DNA of 64,000 nt, from the NCBI GenBank assembly GCA_017643495.1, contig JAEPNK010000002.1, positions 558,001-622,000 on the forward strand, read 5' to 3'. Shown one piece after another: positions 57,743 to 64,000 of the stretch. Each line of letters begins with the position of its first letter. The first letter of the stretch is position 1. The position numbers and the translations under genes are program-made. This DNA comes from Rhizobiaceae bacterium. Lineage in GTDB: Bacteria; Pseudomonadota; Alphaproteobacteria; Rhizobiales; Rhizobiaceae. The notes under the pieces were generated by a model. It saw only the letters and a program-made list of their open reading frames with translations. It was not told where the DNA came from and ran no database searches.

Positions 57743-58354
57743 GATTTTGAAAAGGCGAAAAAGCAACATTGAGTTATCAGCGACCTTGTAAGCTGAACCT
57801 GGATTTCGATTAAACCACTGAAATAATCATTAGGGGAATATGAACTTTGAAATTCCTCTTTAAATTTTGTGGGCGGCACTCGTTTGTTTAATTGAAAACA
57901 AGAACTGAAGTGATGACATCCTCATGGTTTCGCCTACCACCCAAGCAAGCGCTGGATTGGTTGGTATTCCTCGATTAACGCTCCATGCCAAGCATGACAA
58001 ATATCGGACTGGCGGTGTAGATGCTCTTGAATGCAAAAGCCCATGCCCGCTCGTGTCAAGTAAGCCAAGGCGTTGATGAAATCTGGCCCGATCATCCCGA
58101 CAAGACAACCCAGAAAGACGCCAATGCAAGATGAACGGTCAAATTCAAAGGTTAAACAGATAGCCATGGCGCCTCTCACAAGACAGACACCAGCATCGAC
58201 AACGAATTCGCGCCACGGGCATCGCGCAGACACGACTAAAATCGGCACGTCCAAATACTGCCATATTTAGTTATTTCTATGAATTAATTTCACATAACAA
58301 CCCAATAAATTAATATTAATTCAAAAATTTAATATTCAAATAGGAAATATATAA
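57743..58354. other. Intergenic region after the riboswitch gene
   Basis: About 610 bases with no supported gene. Minus-strand frames between 57860 and 58254 contain hydrophobic text (IGVFLGCLVGMIGPDFINAL) but lack a ribosome site and a recognised family; a decayed gene is possible. The last 100 bases are very AT-rich. Confidence 0.4.
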
Positions 58355-59140
58355 ATGGATGAATATCCAATACTATTAAGCCTCAGTGACTTTAATAATT
58401 ACAAGAAAAGAGGTCAAAAAATCACCCTTCTAGAAGCAACGGGACACAAGCACTGGAATGGCAGTCGGTTTGAAGTCCTCACCAAACATATAGACGCCGA
58501 CCCACAAAATTCTTTTCGTTTTGATGTAACTCAATACGGGAAGACACATGACGATGCTCTCTACCCAATACCTGACAAGCGCGATCTCACAAAATACATG
58601 AAGGATAGAGAAATAACCCTCGATTCATGGCTAGTAATCTCATCCACAGACTCGATTGCCTGGGCAACGAGAGCTTGGTGGCTATTCAGTTATAACGGCT
58701 TCAAACGTGTTTCTATCCTTGATCCCGAGAGAACATTGCACGGCAATAAGCAGCCGCCACAAACTATTAAAACCAAAGAATTAACAGATGCTATCCCAAA
58801 CAAGTTATATGAAATAATCGACTTAAGACACCCAGACGAATTTTCCGGAAAGAAATTCAAAGGACAAGGGTACCCTGGGCACATACCAAGCTCAAAAAAC
58901 CTTTTTGTAAGGGAGCTACTTAATGAGCACGGTGACTTGAAGACATTAACTGAGTTAAAGCAGGTAATTTCAAGTCATTTGTGTAAAGGTTCGCCTATTG
59001 TCGCAACGTGTGGAGGCGGGACAGCTGCAACTGTATTTGATGTAACTCTGCGCATTTTAGGGATAAACCCGCCTCTGATCTATGACGGCTCAATGCATGC
59101 ATGGACTGCCTCATCCAATAGAGAGGTCCATATTTGTTAA
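58355..59140 (+). CDS. Sulfurtransferase with two rhodanese-like domains
   Basis: A 261-residue protein. The N-terminal half (DSWLVISSTDSIAWATRAWW) is an inactive rhodanese repeat; the C-terminal half has YEIIDLRHPDEFSGKKFKGQ, GHIPSSKNLFV and the active loop IVATCGGGTAATVF with Cys. It resembles thiosulfate or mercaptopyruvate sulfurtransferases, though the loop GGGTAA is not the classic C-R-x-G-x-T. Its AT-rich codon use differs from metH next door and suggests recent transfer. AGGAA lies eight bases before the start. Confidence 0.8.
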   Translation: MDEYPILLSLSDFNNYKKRGQKITLLEATGHKHWNGSRFEVLTKHIDADPQNSFRFDVTQYGKTHDDALYPIPDKRDLTKYMKDREITLDSWLVISSTDSIAWATRAWWLFSYNGFKRVSILDPERTLHGNKQPPQTIKTKELTDAIPNKLYEIIDLRHPDEFSGKKFKGQGYPGHIPSSKNLFVRELLNEHGDLKTLTELKQVISSHLCKGSPIVATCGGGTAATVFDVTLRILGINPPLIYDGSMHAWTASSNREVHIC

Positions 59141-59320
59141 CGCGCATCACCTTTGTTGCATTTCGCCTAGTTTGCTTGGCAACAGCTGCCCTCCACCAAT
59201 GATCAATAATACTACACTAACCCTAGGGCTTCCCCCTCTCTTGCACTGGGAAAACACCTCAAATTGACCAGACGTATATGAGCATCAAGCCCACATTTCA
59301 AAAGCAAGAGAAACAAAAAT

Positions 59321-60046
59321 ATGGCATCAGTTGCAGAACATTATGATCAAACACTGGCAGAAATTTACTCATGGATGCATGGTGGATTTAATGCCGGCAT
59401 TCAAAAAAACATCGCCTTTTTTAAGCCGGAACTTTTCGCACCCAAGAGTAGTGGCATCGCCCTTGATCTCGGGGCCGGATGTGGCTTTCAGTCCATACCA
59501 TTAGCAAAGCTGGGATATTCCATTATCGCAATCGACCTGAATTCAAAGCTGTTGGCAGAACTGCAAAAACAGGCAGGAAACCTGCCCATCCAGCTTGTTC
59601 AGGATGATCTTCTAAATTTTAGCCAAACTGTTAATGACAATCTTGAACTAGTCGTTTGCATGACAGATACATTGTTACACTTGGAAACAAAAGAACAGGT
59701 AGCTTTACTCTTTTCGAAAGTATTCTCCGCGCTCGAGCCAGGGGGGCAGTTTGTTATGAGCTTTAGGGACCTCAGCAAAACCCTGGAAGGAACTGATAGA
59801 TTTTTACCCATAAGAAGCGAGAAAAATTGTATTTTATCATGTTTTTTAGAGTATGAGCTCGAAACCGTTAAAGTATATGATATTATATACAGATATCAAA
59901 ATGCCAACTGGAAGCTGTATAAAAGCTTTTATCATAAACTGCGAGTATCGCAGGACTGGATGGTTGAGCAGTTGACACAAAGCGGCTTCAAAAAACTGAA
60001 TCCTACAACAGAAGCAGGGTTTGTAACCATCACGGCAAGTAAGTGA
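59321..60046 (+). CDS. Class I SAM-dependent methyltransferase
   Basis: A 241-residue methyltransferase. Motif I is IALDLGAGCGFQSIPLAKLG, acidic motif II IIAIDLNSKLLAEL, motif III/IV QDDLLNF and LVVCMTDTLLHLE, and then ALEPGGQFVMSFRD. Substrate is unknown. It is AT-rich like the rhodanese gene before it and is separated from it by about 180 bases with no other gene, so the two may have arrived together. Confidence 0.85.
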   Translation: MASVAEHYDQTLAEIYSWMHGGFNAGIQKNIAFFKPELFAPKSSGIALDLGAGCGFQSIPLAKLGYSIIAIDLNSKLLAELQKQAGNLPIQLVQDDLLNFSQTVNDNLELVVCMTDTLLHLETKEQVALLFSKVFSALEPGGQFVMSFRDLSKTLEGTDRFLPIRSEKNCILSCFLEYELETVKVYDIIYRYQNANWKLYKSFYHKLRVSQDWMVEQLTQSGFKKLNPTTEAGFVTITASK

Positions 60047-60423
60047 GTAGCAGTCATCAAGAATTTCTCGACAGATAGGCGTTTGATTTATGAGAGAGTA
60101 TCTTCCTCCATCGATTTGTTGAGTTAAGGTGGTTTGCTTACGGTATTGCAAGCGCCATTGGATGATAGTGTTTTACTTGACCCTTTCTTGGTGTTGAGCT
60201 CAGTTCTTCATTCTTCGACCGCGTTGCATATTGCTGGTGAACTGAAGAAGAGCTGCCCGTTCAATCCTCGTCTCCAAGCTGCCATCGGAACTGTCGGTAA
60301 AGCCATTTTGCATGGATTGGGAGAAATTGAGGCCCAACAGATAGCCTGTAAACACGGATTTTCATTACGTGTTTCAGAAAATGACTTGGCTTACCCCGTT
60401 ACCCTTATGTATAGACTTTATAT
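60047..60423. other. Region before the HutC-like gene; weak open frame
   Basis: An open frame from TTG 60134 to 60427 (97 codons) has AAGG five bases upstream and runs into the next start (ATGA overlap). Its sequence (SSTALHIAGELKKSCPFNPR) matches nothing I know. It may be a small gene coupled to the regulator or chance; evidence is not enough to call it a gene. Confidence 0.35.
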
Positions 60424-61170
60424 ATGACAACCAACGCAAGCAAGAGACAGAGCAAGGCGTCGGGTCGTGTTTCTTTACACGACACTATACTTAAGGATGT
60501 TCAGCAGAAAATCGTCTCCGGTGAATGGCCACCCGGGCATCGTATTCCCTTTGAAACCGATATGGCCAAACTCTACGGCTGCTCACGAATGACCGTGAAC
60601 AAGGCGTTGACACAATTGTCTCTTGCCGGACTGCTCGATCGCAATAAAAAATGGGGAACCTTTGTCAGGGCACCTCATACGATTTCGGCGGCTCTTGAAA
60701 TTACAAATATCAGAAAAGAAGTCGAAGATTCTGGCAAAGACTATTCCTATGAACTGTTGCTTGATCGTCACCGGCAGGTCAGAAAGCGAGAGGCACAGCT
60801 TCTGGATTTGGAGGAAGATGCAACCATCAGGCAATTGCGATGCCTTCATTATTCAGACAGTCAACCATTCTGTTTTGAGGATCGCATAGTCAATCCCCTT
60901 GCTGCGCCCGAAATTGAACATGTAAAGTTTGACGCTGACTCGCCGAGCGCATGGATGGCAGCAAACGTGCCTTGGAATTCTGCGGAACATCAGATCGTGG
61001 CAACAGCAGCAGATGATCGAATTTCAAAGACCCTTGAAATTCCGGCCGGGTCTGTCTGCCTTGTCATTGAACGGAAGACGCAAAACGACAAGGGCTATGT
61101 GACATGGGCCCGCCTTGCCTACCCAGGCGACAAACACAGATTGATCGCAAACTTCACTCCAACGAGCTAA
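60424..61170 (+). CDS. GntR-family regulator of the HutC type (UTRA domain)
   Basis: A 248-residue repressor. The winged HTH is IVSGEWPPGHRIPFETDMAK and YGCSRMTVNKALTQLSLAGL; the UTRA domain has LRCLHYSDSQPFCFEDRIVN and VPWNSAEHQIVATAADDRIS. These are close to HutC, the repressor of histidine use, whose ligand is urocanate. However, no hut genes are present in the window; the adjacent opposite-strand operon encodes an FMN oxidase, a kinase-like protein and an alcohol dehydrogenase. I therefore leave the symbol blank. Confidence 0.85.
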   Translation: MTTNASKRQSKASGRVSLHDTILKDVQQKIVSGEWPPGHRIPFETDMAKLYGCSRMTVNKALTQLSLAGLLDRNKKWGTFVRAPHTISAALEITNIRKEVEDSGKDYSYELLLDRHRQVRKREAQLLDLEEDATIRQLRCLHYSDSQPFCFEDRIVNPLAAPEIEHVKFDADSPSAWMAANVPWNSAEHQIVATAADDRISKTLEIPAGSVCLVIERKTQNDKGYVTWARLAYPGDKHRLIANFTPTS

Positions 61171-61178
61171 TCCGGGCT

Positions 61179-62327
61179 TCAGCGGTTTGCTAAGCAGTCT
61201 AAGCCCAGGGTCTGCAGCTCGTTTACGGAAGCAACACCCATTAACTTGAGTGTGATTTGAAGCTCATTCGACAATATGTCGATCACCTTCTCGACACCTG
61301 CTTGTCCGCCAGCTGCAAGGCCAAAGGCATACGCCCTGCCCAGCAAAATACCGCTTGCACCAAGCGCCAATGCGATTGCGATATCACTTCCACGGCGAAA
61401 GCCGCTATCAATCAGCACATCAAACTCTGGACCAACAGCATCCCGGATTGCCGGCAATACGCTGATAGTGGATGACGCATAATCCAGTTGCCGCCCGCCG
61501 TGATTGGAAACCACAATGGCATCAGCACCTTTTTCCTGAGCAATTACTGCATCTTCGGGGCTCAATATCCCCTTGATGATCAAACGTCCCTTCCAGTTCA
61601 TGCGAAGCCATTCCACATCATCCCAGGTCAGGGACGAGTCCAGCCGTCCTGAAAGGTTCGACGCTTGTTCCAGCGCGCCTTTGCCAAACTCAGGATATTG
61701 TTCAACGGCTTCCACACTTGGCGCACCGGACCGGAACATGTCCAGGCACCATGCAGGCCTTTGCATCATTGAAAACATCAACGGGGCGTTCAGCCGTTTA
61801 ACGGCCCGAAAGCCGTTACGAACGTCTTTTTCCCGAACAGATGTGATGGATGTATCGACAGTCAAATACAGTTCATCAATATTGGCATCAATTGCCGACT
61901 GCAGCAGTTTTTCAACAAACGACTTGTCCCGGTCCATATAGAGTTGGAAATGCAAGTCCCCACCGACTTCCTTTTGCAATCGCCCGATCGAACTGATTGA
62001 AAAAGTGGAAAGGCACATCGGTATTCTTTTTGACTTGGCCGCCTGTGCAGTCAGTATCTCTCCATTCCCCCTGTAAAGACCCAAAAAACCCACTGGACCC
62101 AACATGAACGGCAAAGGCTTTTCACTACCCAAATACGTCGTTCGCAATTCAGGTAGTTCTGCAACCCTCAACACCCGCTGGACAAGTTCCCATTTTGCGA
62201 AGTCATCTGTATTGCGATTGGCGGTGGTTTCTGAAAATGCCGCACCGTCAATGTAATCAAAGAAAATCTTCGGCAGGCGCCTTTTGGCTGCACTTCGCAA
62301 GTCAGATATGTTTACCAATTCAGCCAT
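61179..62327 (-). CDS. FMN-dependent alpha-hydroxy-acid oxidase/dehydrogenase
   Basis: A 382-residue enzyme of the lactate/mandelate/glycolate family that oxidises a 2-hydroxy acid to a 2-oxo acid. FDYIDGAAFSETTANRNTDD begins it, FQLYMDRD, LTVDTSITSVREKDVRNGF, KGILSPEDA (FMN-contact Lys), VVSNHGGRQLD (catalytic His, Arg) and DSGFRRGSDIAIALALGASG follow. It starts one base after the kinase-like gene's stop, in one operon. Substrate is not assignable. Confidence 0.92.
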   Translation of the reverse strand: MAELVNISDLRSAAKRRLPKIFFDYIDGAAFSETTANRNTDDFAKWELVQRVLRVAELPELRTTYLGSEKPLPFMLGPVGFLGLYRGNGEILTAQAAKSKRIPMCLSTFSISSIGRLQKEVGGDLHFQLYMDRDKSFVEKLLQSAIDANIDELYLTVDTSITSVREKDVRNGFRAVKRLNAPLMFSMMQRPAWCLDMFRSGAPSVEAVEQYPEFGKGALEQASNLSGRLDSSLTWDDVEWLRMNWKGRLIIKGILSPEDAVIAQEKGADAIVVSNHGGRQLDYASSTISVLPAIRDAVGPEFDVLIDSGFRRGSDIAIALALGASGILLGRAYAFGLAAGGQAGVEKVIDILSNELQITLKLMGVASVNELQTLGLDCLANR

Positions 62328-62328
62328 G

Positions 62329-63660
62329 CTACCTGTTCGGCACCGGATCTATGAAATCAAAAAAACCGGTAAAGACATTTTCACCTGATTCCGGTTTGGA
62401 GCCAGCCAGCCCTGCTACCAGGAATCCAATCGCTGATGACGACTCGTTATGCCGGTCAGCACCCGCCCTCAAATTCATGACCAGCGTTGGGCACATGGCG
62501 AACGCACATCGGATTGTTTCTTCCCAATCGTGAGGCAGCAAATCCTGTTCAGAGAGATGAGAAAGAAAAGGCTTCCAGAACGTGTCCATTTTCGCTTCCA
62601 GCAACTCGCGACGTACATCACTCAAATGCCAGTCGGAACTGATCGACAATTCACCATTGGAAAAGGCCACATCAACATCAAATTGTGAGCGTGTAACTTC
62701 CGGATCATACAGCCAGAACGGATGGGCGAAAACATTGTGAAACGTCGCCTTGACCTCCGCCATGAGGGAAGGAATGTGATTTCCGGCAAACGCCGGGTCA
62801 AAGTAGGACAATGATGCATCACACCCCTTGTCAACGAACCAGACATTCGCGTTGTGTGCATCGCCATGCGCTGTAATGCCCCCTGCACCCGTGAGATTCT
62901 GCGGGTTTAACCGGACCACGGCATTTGAGAATATTTGTCTAAATGTGTGCAGCATTTTTTGGCCATTCAGAATTAGGGCGGCCTGGGAGAATTCTTCCCA
63001 CGAGAGAGAGCAACCGGGAAAATCAAACTGTTTTCCAACATAAAAATCCTGGTATCGCCCACCTGGGCTTTGACCAGTCTTCAGGTCAATCATGCGCTCA
63101 TAAAACAGATGGTGAAAAGGCTCCTTTTTTACCTGAGATGCTGACACCTCATGAAGTGTGGATTTTGCGACCGATAAAATCTTGTCGTTCAGTTCCCGCT
63201 CCGCCATGCCTGCTTTTGATATTGCAGATGCATCCGGAGTGACATCCAGTTCCCTCAACATGTCAGAAAAACGCTTGTCCTCCCGACGGCGGTACACGAG
63301 AATTTGTTCGCCCGGAAGCGAGGATTTCCAAACAGGCAAATCAACCGGGAGGTCAGCTTTTGCAAGCAAATCCGCCCGGTAATACTCCCCTTGCATGTCT
63401 TCCTCTCCATCTTCCTGATGGAATTTGAAGAAGTAGGAATCATTGCCAGCGTCAAAAAATCCGTTCAGGGAATTCAGGGAATACTGATCGTAATTGATCT
63501 CAACATTGCTGGCGTCCAACTGGAAAGTATCATCAATAAAACGCTTCAACTCCAAAACCGCTTGTTGCGGATCAGATTTGGCCAGCAATCTTATCTGAGC
63601 AGTTCGCGACGCCACCGGGGTTTCAGTTTTAGTATTCAATTGGGCAACACCTTTTGGCAA
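62329..63660 (-). CDS. APH/choline-kinase-fold phosphotransferase-like protein
   Basis: A 443-residue protein with a kinase-like catalytic loop: AHGDAHNANVWFVDKG (about 265-280; H-x-D and N) and YFDPAFAGNHIP, where Asp stands for the metal-binding D-x-G. The N-terminal part SYFFKFHQEDGEEDMQGEYY may give the ATP-binding Lys and Glu. It resembles aminoglycoside phosphotransferase-like small-molecule kinases, but I recognise no named member. The first codon could be TTG at 63660 or the TTG at 63639 that overlaps the alcohol dehydrogenase stop. Co-operon genes suggest a hydroxy-acid or polyol substrate. Confidence 0.7.
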   Translation of the reverse strand: MPKGVAQLNTKTETPVASRTAQIRLLAKSDPQQAVLELKRFIDDTFQLDASNVEINYDQYSLNSLNGFFDAGNDSYFFKFHQEDGEEDMQGEYYRADLLAKADLPVDLPVWKSSLPGEQILVYRRREDKRFSDMLRELDVTPDASAISKAGMAERELNDKILSVAKSTLHEVSASQVKKEPFHHLFYERMIDLKTGQSPGGRYQDFYVGKQFDFPGCSLSWEEFSQAALILNGQKMLHTFRQIFSNAVVRLNPQNLTGAGGITAHGDAHNANVWFVDKGCDASLSYFDPAFAGNHIPSLMAEVKATFHNVFAHPFWLYDPEVTRSQFDVDVAFSNGELSISSDWHLSDVRRELLEAKMDTFWKPFLSHLSEQDLLPHDWEETIRCAFAMCPTLVMNLRAGADRHNESSSAIGFLVAGLAGSKPESGENVFTGFFDFIDPVPNR

Positions 63661-64000
63661 CTTGTTAACTTTCCAATTTCGATCAGGGTTTTGATACCAA
63701 CTGCATCCCCCTTGCAGATTCTGTCGTATTCAGAAGGCGTGTTCTCGAGTGAGATACGATGCTCGATAAGCGGGCGAAAACGATCAGGGCATGTTTGCAA
63801 CAGTTCGATTGCTTTGGGTAATTCGTCAGCAAAAGCATGGCACCCAACCACGGACACTTCTCTTTCAACCAGCTGAACGGGATCAACGTCAATGCTGCCT
63901 GAACCGATACCAACCAGTCCAAGCGTAACCCCACGAACCCGTTTCAGCAGGCTGCCAATCACGGCAACATTACCCGTGGTATCTATGATGTGACCAGGTC
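63636..64000 (-). CDS. Zinc-type (medium-chain) alcohol dehydrogenase, 5' end outside window
   Basis: About 120 C-terminal codons are visible and the frame remains open to the edge. HIIDTTGNVAVIGSLLKRVR belongs to the end of the NAD domain; VGIGSGSIDVDPVQLVEREV and GCHAFADELPKAIELL with FRPLIEHRISLENTPSEYDR are typical of the MDR C-terminus. It ends overlapping the kinase-like gene. Sugar-alcohol dehydrogenases of this class often feed acid-sugar pathways. Confidence 0.8.
   Translation of the reverse strand, partial: PGHIIDTTGNVAVIGSLLKRVRGVTLGLVGIGSGSIDVDPVQLVEREVSVVGCHAFADELPKAIELLQTCPDRFRPLIEHRISLENTPSEYDRICKGDAVGIKTLIEIGKLTSCQKVLPN

Noticed and set aside
57934-58254. 106-codon minus-strand frame downstream of the riboswitch gene
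   Set aside because: Hydrophobic but without ribosome site, start context or known family.

Overview
The window reads as chromosome of an alphaproteobacterium, most likely Hyphomicrobiales (Rhizobiales) and probably marine. The basis is the aroA-cmk-rpsA order with a divergent TIGR02300-type acidic protein, a class II (CP4-like) EPSP synthase, two TRAP transporters, a RuBisCO-like protein and a split cobalamin-dependent methionine synthase. Genus cannot be fixed from the sequence alone.

Layout. 1-3815: core genes (rpsA 3' partial, cmk, aroA, TIGR02300 protein, tRNA-Ala). About 3816-25134: a composite accessory region bounded by two degenerate direct repeats, the first starting in the 3' end of tRNA-Ala. 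It carries a serine recombinase/DUF2924/DUF3489 operon, an AAC(3)-I-like acetyltransferase, chrB-chrA chromate resistance, a decayed tyrosine integrase, a sulfotransferase/glycosyltransferase block, a frameshifted IS3-family element, a catabolic cluster (GntR regulator, SDR, TRAP transporter, RuBisCO-like protein, DUF1537 kinase), a truncated resolvase and a Schlafen/AlbA_2 protein.

25524-35555: a respiratory and envelope-stress region. It has CtaG, a CopD-like protein, DUF2231, a heme-copper oxidase whose subunit II has lost the CuA ligands and whose subunits I and III are fused, a Ca2+/cation antiporter, a double PRC-barrel protein translationally coupled to a tiny membrane protein, and a large epimerase-SPW-VKOR-like fusion. 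35622-43246: a beta-oxidation operon (fadE-like, thiolase, fadB-like, acetyl-CoA hydrolase family). 43900-45207: a DEAD-box helicase.

45858-52470: an IclR-regulated catabolic locus, with TRAP genes divergent from a VOC protein, an Asp/Glu racemase and an M20 amidohydrolase. 53073-56884: metH split into two overlapping genes behind a SahR-like palindrome. 57143-57742: a cobalamin riboswitch followed by a small basic protein of unknown function. 58355-60046: AT-rich rhodanese and methyltransferase genes. 60424-64000: a HutC-like GntR regulator facing an operon of a zinc-type alcohol dehydrogenase (partial), an APH-fold kinase-like protein and an FMN alpha-hydroxy-acid oxidase.

The least conventional units are the RuBisCO-like/DUF1537 locus, the CuA-less oxidase, the epimerase-SPW-VKOR fusion, the riboswitch-controlled small protein and the island boundary repeats. 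All calls come from reading the sequence; no database search was run.
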